Shown: one piece after another, positions 17,203 through 24,406 of the stretch
How positions within the stretch are numbered: position 1 is the stretch's first letter
Layout of the letters: every line of letters begins with the position of its first letter
DNA from: an uncultured Dermabacteraceae bacterium
GTDB lineage: Bacteria; Actinomycetota; Actinomycetes; Actinomycetales; Dermabacteraceae
Direction: 5' to 3'
Length of the DNA stretch: 64,000 bases
NCBI GenBank assembly: GCA_946223075.1
Contig: CAMILZ010000001.1
Coordinates: 233,259-297,258 of the forward strand
Made by a program: the position numbers and the translations under genes
The notes under the pieces: model-generated
Databases searched by the model: none
Told to the model about the DNA's origin: nothing
What the model saw: the letters and a program-made list of their open reading frames with translations, nothing else

Positions 17203-18054
17203 GTGGCCGACATGCCCGCGAACGACGAGGTAACCCGCACTATTGCCATTGCCGCGTTCGGTGGCTGGAACGATGCCGGAACCGCGAGTAGCGAGGCCCT
17301 CGCCCACCTCATGAACACGATCGGTGTTGACGAAGAGGCCCCCACTCAAACGATCGATGCCAACGGCTACGTGGACTTCCAAATCAACCGCCCCCTCATC
17401 GCGCGCGATAGCGAAGGCCAGCGTCGAGTCACGTGGCCGCACACCCAAATCATCCCTCTGCTACCGCATCAGGGAACCCGAATCCTCGTCATCACGGGTC
17501 CCGAACCCTCGTTCAACTGGACGGGCTACTGCGAGGAAATCCTCGACCGAATCGACACCGAAGGTTGCACACTGCTCGTGACCCTCGGGGCTCTCCTCGC
17601 CGACACGCCCCACACGAGGCCGCTACCCACGACCGTCACGTGGAGTTCACACACGCCTCAGGTGGCAGACGCCAACGACTACGAAGGCCCGATAGGCATT
17701 CCCACGGTCCTCAACGACATTGCGGTCGAAGCAGGCGTCGGAACCCTTGCCGTGTGGGTGCAGGTGCCGAACTACGTGGGCCAAAACCCCGTGCCCAAAG
17801 CGACGTGGTACCTCCTGACGACCCTCGGGCGAGAACTCGACCTGCACTTGCCGCTCGGGGATCTCGACGAGGATGTTCACGCCTGGGAACGAGGCATGGA
17901 CGTCATGGCCGCGGAAGAAGAAGACATCAAGCAGTACGTCGAGCAGCTCGAAAGTTTGCGCGATGCCACGGAGCTGCCCGAGGCTTCGGGCGACAGAATT
18001 GCCTCCGAGTTCGAGCAATTCCTGCGCCGCCGAGAAGACGGCGAAGAGCGCTAG
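17203..18054 (+). CDS. PAC2 family protein
   Basis: A 283-residue cytoplasmic protein of the PAC2 family (named after eukaryotic proteasome assembly chaperone 2). Recognisable parts are IAAFGGWNDAGTASSEALAH near the N-terminus, ILVITGPEPSFNWTGYCEEI in the middle and the GIPTVLNDIAVEAG/VWVQVPNYVG segment, with a charged helical C-terminus. The GTG at 17203 has AGGAGG directly upstream. It diverges from the proteasome run; in M. tuberculosis a PAC2 protein (Rv2125) also lies near the mpa-dop-pup-trmI cluster. Its biochemical role in actinobacteria is not established as far as I know. Confidence 0.88.
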   Translation: MADMPANDEVTRTIAIAAFGGWNDAGTASSEALAHLMNTIGVDEEAPTQTIDANGYVDFQINRPLIARDSEGQRRVTWPHTQIIPLLPHQGTRILVITGPEPSFNWTGYCEEILDRIDTEGCTLLVTLGALLADTPHTRPLPTTVTWSSHTPQVADANDYEGPIGIPTVLNDIAVEAGVGTLAVWVQVPNYVGQNPVPKATWYLLTTLGRELDLHLPLGDLDEDVHAWERGMDVMAAEEEDIKQYVEQLESLRDATELPEASGDRIASEFEQFLRRREDGEER

Positions 18055-18091
18055 GCTCTCCGCCGTCCGGTGCTAAGAAATACGCGAGCGA

Positions 18092-18964
18092 TCACGCACC
18101 GCCGAGTGGCGTCACCACTCCAAACAGAAGCAGGAGCAGAAGCACGGTTCCCGCGATGAGGCGGTACCACACGAACACCGAATACGAGTGTGTCTCGATC
18201 AAGCGCATGAACCACACGATCACGGCGTAGCCGAGTACGAACGCCACGAGGGTCGCCACGATGATCGCCGCGAGACTCGGTTCTCCGGCGGCCGCCGCAG
18301 CCGCACGACCCTCGGGGCTCAGAAGTGCCGGAACTTCCTTGTACGCCTTGTAGAGACCCGAGGCGAATACCGCGGGAATCGCGAGCAGAAACGCGTACCT
18401 GGCCGCCGCTTTGCGGTTGTAGCCGAGGATGAGGCCCATCGTGATCGTGCCGCCCGAACGGCTTACCCCCGGAATAAGTGCGAGAGCCTGCGCGAGGCCG
18501 TAGAGAATCGCGTCCTTGAGCGTGAGATCCTCGAGATTCTTTTCCTGCGCCCCTCGCGCGTCGGCGTAGGCCAGGAAGACCGCGAAAAGGATGAGCATCG
18601 CCGCGGTGATGTAAAGGTTGCGGAGCGCGTGATCAATCTGGTTTTCGAAGAGAAGCCCGAGAATGCCGATCGGAATCGACCCAAGAATCACGAACCAGCC
18701 CATGCGAGCATCCGGATCCGAGTGGGCGACCTTGCCCACGAGGGACTTCGCCCACTGCGCGATGATGTGGACGATGTCCTTGAAAAAGTAGATCAGCACG
18801 GCAAGTTCGGTTCCGAGCTGCATGATCGCCGTGAAGGCCGCGCCCGGATCCTTACCCGGGTTGAGCAGTTCGCCCACGACACGCACGTGCGCGCTCGACG
18901 ACACGGGAAGAAACTCGGTGAGCGCCTGGACTATGCCCAGGATGACCGCATCGAGGAAACTCAA
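18092..18964 (-). CDS. uppP: undecaprenyl-diphosphatase UppP/BacA
   Basis: Recycles undecaprenyl diphosphate to the monophosphate carrier used in cell-wall synthesis and confers bacitracin tolerance. The 290-residue protein has eight hydrophobic segments and the two family motifs: ALTEFLPVSSSAH (catalytic Glu and Ser/His) and ALIPGVSRSGGT. A TTG start at 18964 is chosen because AAGGAG lies 8 bases upstream and it gives the normal N-terminus LSFLDAVILGIVQ. A hairpin terminator at 19039-19081 isolates it from the acidic-protein gene upstream. Confidence 0.94.
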   Translation of the reverse strand: MSFLDAVILGIVQALTEFLPVSSSAHVRVVGELLNPGKDPGAAFTAIMQLGTELAVLIYFFKDIVHIIAQWAKSLVGKVAHSDPDARMGWFVILGSIPIGILGLLFENQIDHALRNLYITAAMLILFAVFLAYADARGAQEKNLEDLTLKDAILYGLAQALALIPGVSRSGGTITMGLILGYNRKAAARYAFLLAIPAVFASGLYKAYKEVPALLSPEGRAAAAAAGEPSLAAIIVATLVAFVLGYAVIVWFMRLIETHSYSVFVWYRLIAGTVLLLLLLFGVVTPLGGA

Positions 18965-19038
18965 CTCAACGACTCCTTATCTTCAGGCGCGCCCGGCGAA
19001 TCGACGCCCGCGGCGCGTGGCATTTGCGCCACGAAGCG

Positions 19039-19081
19039 ACACTACGCGGCGCCTCCCCGCGAGGAAGGCACCGCGTAGTGT
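19039..19081 (-). terminator. hairpin terminator after the acidic-protein gene
   Basis: ACACTACGCGG (19039-19049) pairs perfectly with CCGCGTAGTGT (19071-19081), with further pairing inside. It lies just downstream of the stop at 19112 of the minus-strand acidic-protein gene and upstream of uppP. Confidence 0.7.
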
Positions 19082-19111
19082 GTGATCGGTTACGGGACGT
19101 GGCTCGTGGCC

Positions 19112-19405
19112 TTAGTCCTCGTCATCCTCGTAGTCGTCGTCATCCAGGTCGAGATCGTCGAAGTCGTCAAAGTCGTCGTCCTCGTCGTAGTCGTCATCCT
19201 CATCGTCGAAAATGATGAACGGGGTCGCGACGTTGTACGCGTCGAAGAGTGCGTCGTCGTAGTTTTCGAAAGCAATCGAGAGGCGTTCGGTTGCCACATC
19301 GAGTTGGTCTTCATCCTCGCCATTGGTGGCGGCGATGACATCGTAGTGGCGCTCGAGAGCGGCGATCAGTGCGGTCAGTGCGGCGCGAGGATCTTTCGTG
19401 TTCAT
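19112..19405 (-). CDS. small protein with a long Asp/Glu tail
   Basis: A 97-residue protein with an ordered-looking helical N-terminal half (DPRAALTALIAALERHYDVI, then AFENYDDALFDAYNV) and a C-terminal tail of about 30 residues that is almost entirely Asp and Glu with a few Tyr, Phe and Leu. Similar proteins in other actinobacteria are sometimes annotated as primosomal proteins, without evidence I know of. It diverges from the DUF5703 gene, a pairing I recall from other actinobacteria. The function is unknown; an acidic tail like this could mimic nucleic acid or bind basic proteins. Confidence 0.8.
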   Translation of the reverse strand: MNTKDPRAALTALIAALERHYDVIAATNGEDEDQLDVATERLSIAFENYDDALFDAYNVATPFIIFDDEDDDYDEDDDFDDFDDLDLDDDDYEDDED

Positions 19406-19517
19406 GGAACGAAAATACCCCGAAACCTCCCCGAACGGTAGCCGATTGCTCGGATTTCGTCGCCAATTTTTCGAGGGGCGTGCAAGGTGGCAGACTCACC
19501 CTGAGAAAGGAGCTCCC

Positions 19518-19805
19518 ATGACGAATATCCCGGACCGTTCCCGCACGTCAGTGCTGCCGCCCCAGTGGAAAGTCTCGAGGCCCTCAAACCTCACGAAGGC
19601 ACCCGTGACCAAAGGCCGCTCCGTTCGCGACTACGAGTTCCAGGTGCTGACGATCCCGAAGGGTACGTCGATCGGCCAGGCGCGCCAGGCGCTCACCGAC
19701 GAGGCCGAGTACGGCCGCTGGGAGCTTGCTCGCACACAGAAATTCATCGGCGGTGGCAAAAAGGTCTGGCTGCGTCGGCGAATTATGCGCGTGAGCGCAC
19801 CTTAG
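19518..19805 (+). CDS. DUF5703 family protein
   Basis: A 95-residue basic protein. The family core is DYEFQVLTIPKGTSIGQARQ followed by EAEYGRWELARTQKFIGGG and the basic end KKVWLRRRIMRV. The ATG at 19518 has AAAGGAG five bases upstream. The function is unknown. It is divergent from the acidic-tail protein gene. Confidence 0.85.
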   Translation: MTNIPDRSRTSVLPPQWKVSRPSNLTKAPVTKGRSVRDYEFQVLTIPKGTSIGQARQALTDEAEYGRWELARTQKFIGGGKKVWLRRRIMRVSAP

Positions 19806-19868
19806 CGGTTATCCACAACTCAACGGTTCTCACGCCGCCGCTTCCACCATTGTGATGAACTGAGACAC

Positions 19869-20372
19869 GTGCCCAGCATTTTTCATTCCACCGACGCGAT
19901 CGTGCTGTTCGCCCTCGTGGCGTGCGCGCATCTCACCTTCGCGGTTCCGCTTTCCTATATCGACATTCGCGAGCACCGGCTCCCGAACAAGCTCACACTC
20001 GCTCTTAGCGGTGCGGTGGTCTGCACGGCAGCAATTCTCGCCCTCGTTGTCCCCTCACTCGCCACGCGAGTGCTAGGCGCATGCACCATCGCCCTTATCG
20101 TGGGCATCCTCGCGGTCGGTTTTGCCCTACTCTCCCCCGCGAGCCTCGGCATGGGCGACGCGAAGGTGACCCCCGCAACGGTGCTCCTCGCCGCGCTCGG
20201 CGGTGCCCCCGTGCTTCTCGGCGCGCTCGCCTGGCTGTGCGGCGTAGGTGCGCTCGCAGCGTTGTGGGTGTTGTTCAGGACCCGCAGCACGAAAACCCGC
20301 TTTGCCTTCGGGCCCATCATCTTGAGCGCGCCCTATGGCGGCCTCGGCCTTGCTCTCCTCGGCCTCTTCTGA
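19869..20372 (+). CDS. short A24-type prepilin peptidase-like membrane protein
   Basis: A 167-residue polytopic membrane protein with the two aspartate motifs of A24 peptidases: Asp in YIDIREHRLPNKLTL (about residue 32) and Asp in GMGDAKVTPATVLL (about residue 97). It lacks the N-terminal cysteine-rich methyltransferase domain of full TadV/PilD enzymes, as is usual for the short actinobacterial form. The start is a GTG with only a weak ribosome site. No pilin or secretion ATPase genes are in the window, so the substrate is unknown. A hairpin at 20433-20462 follows. Confidence 0.8.
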   Translation: MPSIFHSTDAIVLFALVACAHLTFAVPLSYIDIREHRLPNKLTLALSGAVVCTAAILALVVPSLATRVLGACTIALIVGILAVGFALLSPASLGMGDAKVTPATVLLAALGGAPVLLGALAWLCGVGALAALWVLFRTRSTKTRFAFGPIILSAPYGGLGLALLGLF

Positions 20373-20432
20373 GGGTTAGAAAGCTGTTGTGGCCCCGGCC
20401 GAGTGAACAGGAGCAGCTCAGCATGAACGAAG

Positions 20433-20462
20433 GGAAGGGCGCCCCGTGCGGGACGCCCTTCC
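20433..20462. terminator. bidirectional hairpin terminator
   Basis: GGAAGGGCG (20433-20441) pairs with CGCCCTTCC (20454-20462), with partial pairing inside. It sits between the convergent A24-peptidase-like gene and the LAxTG gene and could serve both. There is no long T run on either side. Confidence 0.65.
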
Positions 20463-20495
20463 TTGGTGATTGGAGAGGTGGTGAGCTGCGAAATA

Positions 20496-20872
20496 TCAGG
20501 CGCGCTTGCGGAGGTAGCTGAGGCCACCACCAAGAGCGGTCACGCCGGCGCCAAGAGCAGCAAGAATGCCCACCGAGGCACCCGTGCGAGCAAGGCCGGA
20601 GTTGCTCTGCGTGGGAGCAGCGGCTGCCGAATCGCCATCTTCAGCAGCTTCAGCCTGAGCCTCGTCGGCATCGTCCTCGCCGGTAGTGGTGGCACGATCA
20701 GCGGCGTCACTATCGGCGGCAGCGTCATCAGCGGCATCGCCGTCGGAAGCAATGCTGTCATAAAAGGAGCGGTAAAGGTGGCCAACCCCACGACAGAAGC
20801 CGCAAAATCGCGCTGAGCAGAGACCGGTGGTGCGGGCGGGGCGGGCGAAGCACCCCGCATGACTCCATGCAC
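20496..20872 (-). pseudogene. small LAxTG cell-wall anchored protein, probably frameshifted
   Basis: The minus strand encodes a clear C-terminal sorting signal: LARTG, a hydrophobic segment (ASVGILAALGAGVTALGGGL) and a basic end YLRKRA before the stop at 20496. The preceding stretch is Ala/Asp/Glu-rich, typical of a wall-spanning linker. In this frame the N-terminus is cysteine- and arginine-rich and does not resemble a signal peptide. In the neighbouring frame the upstream DNA reads AQRDFAASVVGLATFTAPF, a plausible hydrophobic signal segment. One extra T in the TTTT run near 20760-20770 would join the two. So either the gene is broken or the start lies elsewhere. Sortase is not in the window. 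Confidence 0.5.
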
Positions 20873-21156
20873 GGCTTCGCCCGCGGTTCCAACCCATCTT
20901 CATTCATGCCGCACCGTTGGCAACGAAGCGAGGCCCCCGCCTCATCTCCGCAGCCGCAGACGCGTTAATGCATGCCCGCTCCGCGAGGTTGGAACTCGTC
21001 TCTCCGCCCCTACGAGACGCCCATCACAAGAGAAACAGAGCGAAAGAACCAGGGCAAGGCATTTACCTAAACTGTGGATAACTTTGAGTGAACGTTGATG
21101 AACCGTTCAGATTCCCTGCTCACATGCGGCGCCCGCGGCGAGAAGCGGGCAGCAAT
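20873..21156. other. intergenic stretch without a supported gene
   Basis: Between the LAxTG gene and the terminator of tRNA-Leu I see no open frame with a ribosome site and no structured RNA. A short inverted repeat TGAACG...CGTTCA lies near 21088-21110 and may be part of a promoter or operator, but nothing else supports this. Confidence 0.4.
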
Positions 21157-21188
21157 AAACCCCGTGCAGGTTTTCCTACACGGGGTTT
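21157..21188 (-). terminator. terminator of tRNA-Leu
   Basis: AAACCCCGTG (21157-21166) pairs with CACGGGGTTT (21179-21188), a 10-base perfect stem, starting 7 bases beyond the 3' end of the minus-strand tRNA-Leu. Confidence 0.75.
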
Positions 21189-21194
21189 TCGTGG

Positions 21195-21280
21195 TGTCCG
21201 AGGGGGGACTTGAACCCCCACGCCCTTAATCGGGCACTAGCACCTCAAGCTAGCGCGTCTACCTATTCCGCCACCCGGAC
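21195..21280 (-). tRNA. tRNA-Leu (anticodon GAG)
   Basis: The minus strand folds into a class II tRNA of 86 bases. The acceptor GTCCGGG pairs with CTCGGAC (one G-U), the discriminator is A, and the anticodon stem CTAGC/GCTAG encloses the loop TTGAGGT, giving GAG. A long variable arm (TGCCCGATTAAGGGCG) and a T-loop TTCAAGT follow. CCA is not encoded. Confidence 0.95.
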
Positions 21281-21435
21281 TGGGTTTTTATCGCTTTCTT
21301 CGTTTGCGACTCAATGAGATTACCACCGCCCGCTGCCTCGGGGAAATCGAGAGCGCATTTTTTGCCTTTTCGTGAACGGAATCACGCGCGTGCACTCTGA
21401 GGGGTTCAAGCCCGTGCCGTGAGAGACTCAAACAC

Positions 21436-21900
21436 ATGCCCCACATCATGTTTTTCGAACCCCTCATCCCCGGAAACACCGGGAACGCCATCCGGCTTTC
21501 CGCCGTGACGGGTGCTCCGCTCCATCTCATTGAGCCACTTGGCTTCAACTTCGATGATGCGCATTTGAAGCGGGCTGGCCTCGATTACCACGATCTCGCC
21601 GTCATGACCGTCCACAAGAACTTCGAGGAGGCCCTCGCGGCCGTTCCAGATTCTCGCGTGTTTGCCTTTACCGGCCACACGAGCGCCCACTTCCAGGATG
21701 TGCGATACGAGGACACCGATGTCCTCCTTTTCGGCCGCGAGGATACCGGGCTTCCCGAGTGGGTACTCGAGCATCCACGCATCACGAAATCGGTGCGTAT
21801 CCCCATGCTTAAGGGCCGGCGTTCACTTAATCTCGCCAACTCCGCTTCGATCGCGATTTACGAGGCGTGGCGTCAGCTGGGCTATACGGGTGCGCTCTAG
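21436..21900 (+). CDS. trmL: tRNA (cytidine/uridine-34-2'-O)-methyltransferase TrmL
   Basis: A 154-residue single-domain SPOUT methyltransferase, the size of E. coli TrmL, which methylates the wobble base of tRNA-Leu isoacceptors. The N-terminus MPHIMFFEPLIPGNTGNAIR and the C-terminal trefoil-knot motifs (LLFGREDTGLPEWVL and IPMLKGRRSLNLANSASIAI) are typical. The ribosome site is weak. It lies next to a tRNA-Leu gene on the other strand, which is a possible coincidence. The stop overlaps the convergent aroE stop. Confidence 0.92.
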   Translation: MPHIMFFEPLIPGNTGNAIRLSAVTGAPLHLIEPLGFNFDDAHLKRAGLDYHDLAVMTVHKNFEEALAAVPDSRVFAFTGHTSAHFQDVRYEDTDVLLFGREDTGLPEWVLEHPRITKSVRIPMLKGRRSLNLANSASIAIYEAWRQLGYTGAL

Positions 21901-22787
21901 CGGTCCGCCCCAAATACAGCCTCGTACATCGCTTCGGCCGGCGCATGGTCAAGACCGCACATCAGTTCCACTTGCCGCGCCGCCTGGTGCGCGAGCATGT
22001 GTGCGCCGGTGGCAAACGCGGGCTCGTGAGGACCGTTCGCGCTGGTGAGCAGTGCCGCGCGAACGCGCGCAAGCGGGGTGGGGCGCGGAAAGTAAAGAGC
22101 GTCGAAGAAGGCCGACGGTACCCGCGCGACATCGTGCAGAGTGTTGAGCACTCGCTCGGCGAGAACTTCGGCACCTTCGAGCGCGAGCGCGCTTGCGACG
22201 ATATCGGAGTCGAAGCTCCGCGCGGGTCGCTCCCACTCCCCTATGCGCACACGGGCACCGCGCCGTGCCAAGAGCGATTCGAGAGTGCTGAGCTTTTCTC
22301 GCGAGCGAGCAAGAAGCGTGAAGCGCTCGCAGCCTGCTTCGCATAGGGCGATGGCGAGCGAAAAGGCGGTCGCGCCCGAACCGAGCAGCGTCGCGCTCTC
22401 GATTTCGGAGATCCCTGCCGACATGAACGCGCCGGTGATGCCCGCCACGTCGGTATTGAAGGCAGCAAACCGGCGCGTGTGCCCGGATCCAAGTGGGATC
22501 AGAGTGTTGGCGATGCCGAGTTCGGCATAGCGACCGTGGGCAACGGCGATGTCATGAGCGCTCGCCTTGTGAGGCATGGTGACGCTGACACCATCAAGCG
22601 ACGGCATAACATCTTTCGCGAATGTCTCGAAATCTCCGCGCGGAACATGGATTCTTTCGTAGCTCGCGCCGTCGATCCCGAGGACACGATAGGCAGCCTC
22701 ATGGAGTTCAGGGGAAAGAGAATGAGCGATGGGATCCCCGATCACCGCGAACCGGAGCCGCGTCGCGCCTACTTTGTCTTCGCCCAT
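21897..22787 (-). CDS. aroE: shikimate dehydrogenase
   Basis: Reduces 3-dehydroshikimate to shikimate in aromatic amino acid synthesis. The 296-residue protein has the substrate-binding IGDPIAHSLSPELH, the catalytic lysine in SVTMPHKASAHD (about residue 72), a nucleotide-binding turn LLGSGATAFSLAIAL and the C-terminal MLAHQAARQVELMCG. The ATG at 22787 is chosen because GGGAG lies 8 bases upstream; a GTG three codons earlier has no site. It overlaps the 3' end of mltG by 19 bases. The usual actinobacterial order mltG-aroE is kept. The NADP-binding region (ARSREKLSTL) is somewhat divergent. Confidence 0.88.
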   Translation of the reverse strand: MGEDKVGATRLRFAVIGDPIAHSLSPELHEAAYRVLGIDGASYERIHVPRGDFETFAKDVMPSLDGVSVTMPHKASAHDIAVAHGRYAELGIANTLIPLGSGHTRRFAAFNTDVAGITGAFMSAGISEIESATLLGSGATAFSLAIALCEAGCERFTLLARSREKLSTLESLLARRGARVRIGEWERPARSFDSDIVASALALEGAEVLAERVLNTLHDVARVPSAFFDALYFPRPTPLARVRAALLTSANGPHEPAFATGAHMLAHQAARQVELMCGLDHAPAEAMYEAVFGADR

Positions 22788-23917
22788 TCGCGCCACTCCC
22801 GCACGTTCTTATCGTGCTCGGCCTTCGTGCTCGCGAACTTGGTTTCTCCCGTTTCGGTGTTGACGGTCACCCAGTACAGCCATGGGCCCTCGGGCGGGTT
22901 GACGACAGCGTCGATGGTGGCATCGCCCGGATTCGAGATCGGCCCAACGGGAAGCCCGGGATGCTTGTAGGTGTTGTAGGGCGAATCCGTTGCGCGCTGT
23001 TCGGGCGTCGTTGACACCGTTTCGCTCTTGGTGAAGTACGCGACTGTCGAGTCAAGCTGGAGATTCATGGGCTTCCCGCCGGCCTCCCCCACGCCCGCGA
23101 GGCGATTCTCGAGGGTGCGAACGACCTTGCCGTAGTCGTCGGGGTCACGCGCTTCCTTCTCGGCGATCGAGGCGATCGTCAGAGTTTCGTGCCACTTGTC
23201 CTTCGGGATGCCCTTCTTCTCCAGCTGGGCGGTCATGCGCGACACCATTTCGTCAAGAATGTCCTCGGCGGAATCTCCTTCGTGGAAGTCGTACGTACCC
23301 GGCCACAGGTACCCCTCGATCGATCCGGCGGGGTTCTTCGGGACCCCGCGAGCCTCGTAGTCGGCTCCAGCTTTCTCGAAGTCTTCGATAGGCAGACCCG
23401 TAGCTTCACTCAGGCGCTCATACATTTTTTGAGCCGTCTGCCCTTCGGGGAAGGTGACGCGAATCCCCACGCGGCTCGCCGGGTCCAAGAGCAAACGCAA
23501 GGCAGAAGCGCCACTCATCTCCTTGCGAAGCTTGTATGTCCCGGGCGTGATGTTCGCGGCATCCTGACTGACAGAAAAGGCGTTGACGAACGGCCCCTTG
23601 GATTTGATGACACCGGCCTCAACAAGGGACTCAGCGATATCTGCACCCGTATCGCCGCTTTTCACGACGATTTCGGCCTCGCCCTTGCCTTCACCTTCAA
23701 AGTCTTTCGGTGCGCTCGACACGTTGACGTTGTTCGAGATCCATGAATAACCGAGGTAGCCACCCCCGGCGAGCGCAGCGAGAACGACCACCACAAGAAT
23801 CACGGGAAGCAAGCGTTTCAGCATGCTTGGCTTCGCGTTCCGACGCTTGCCGCGCCCCGATCGAGGCTGACTTTCGCCTGACGAACCGAGCAGGTCCTCA
23901 AGTGAAGAATCTGGCAC
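22769..23917 (-). CDS. mltG: endolytic murein transglycosylase MltG (YceG family)
   Basis: Cleaves nascent peptidoglycan strands next to the membrane. The 382-residue protein has a basic cytoplasmic N-terminus (about 1-35), one transmembrane helix (LLPVILVVVVLAALAGGGYL), a LysM-like region and the YceG domain with the catalytic glutamate in ASIAEKEARDPDDYGKVV and the end PISNPGDATIDAVVNPPEGP. The GTG at 23917 has TTAAGGAG upstream. It follows ruvX by 9 bases. Confidence 0.94.
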   Translation of the reverse strand: MPDSSLEDLLGSSGESQPRSGRGKRRNAKPSMLKRLLPVILVVVVLAALAGGGYLGYSWISNNVNVSSAPKDFEGEGKGEAEIVVKSGDTGADIAESLVEAGVIKSKGPFVNAFSVSQDAANITPGTYKLRKEMSGASALRLLLDPASRVGIRVTFPEGQTAQKMYERLSEATGLPIEDFEKAGADYEARGVPKNPAGSIEGYLWPGTYDFHEGDSAEDILDEMVSRMTAQLEKKGIPKDKWHETLTIASIAEKEARDPDDYGKVVRTLENRLAGVGEAGGKPMNLQLDSTVAYFTKSETVSTTPEQRATDSPYNTYKHPGLPVGPISNPGDATIDAVVNPPEGPWLYWVTVNTETGETKFASTKAEHDKNVREWREWAKTK

Positions 23918-23926
23918 AAATACTCC

Positions 23927-24406
23927 TTAATGGGGATCGCCGGGGCTCCACGGCTCTCCGGCCGCGGCGCCGCGCGCGCGTTCAAAGTCAAGGGCGGTCT
24001 GCAGAATCATGACCGCTGCGACCTGGTCAATCACCGGCCGATGAGTGCGATGCCGACGACCGGAGTCGCTCAGTGCACGGTGAGCACTGACGGTGCTCAA
24101 GCGTTCGTCTACAAGGTACACGTCGTACTCGGGTTCTCCCGCAATGGGCTCGAGTTCGGCGAGTTCCGCGATAAAGGCCCTCGCTTTTTCGACGGCGGTG
24201 CCGCTTTCCCCGCTCAAGAGACGCGGCTTGCCGACGTAGAGACGCTCGGCTCCCAGCTCGGCAATCAGCGCCTGAAGCGCGCCAGCCGCCTCCGCGCGCG
24301 GGAAGGTATCAACGGGCGTCGCGAGGAGACCGTCGGCATCGCTGCGGGCGACGCCGACGCGGGCATCCCCCACGTCGACGCCGATCCGCACAAAGCGATG
24401 GGTCAT
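23927..24406 (-). CDS. ruvX: Holliday junction resolvase-like RuvX/YqgF
   Basis: A 159-residue RNase H-fold protein; the family acts in pre-16S rRNA 5' end processing and has been proposed as a junction resolvase. The motif VDVGDARVGVARSD holds the first catalytic Asp, VDERLSTV the Glu and HRPVIDQVAAVMILQ the last Asp. Its ATG overlaps the alaS stop by 4 bases. The order alaS-ruvX-mltG-aroE is standard in actinobacteria. Confidence 0.93.
   Translation of the reverse strand: MTHRFVRIGVDVGDARVGVARSDADGLLATPVDTFPRAEAAGALQALIAELGAERLYVGKPRLLSGESGTAVEKARAFIAELAELEPIAGEPEYDVYLVDERLSTVSAHRALSDSGRRHRTHRPVIDQVAAVMILQTALDFERARGAAAGEPWSPGDPH

Noticed and set aside
20463..20816. 117-codon plus-strand frame with Gly/Ser/Ile-rich text
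   Set aside because: It overlaps the LAxTG gene on the other strand; the sorting signal is convincing there and the plus frame has no ribosome site or family pattern.
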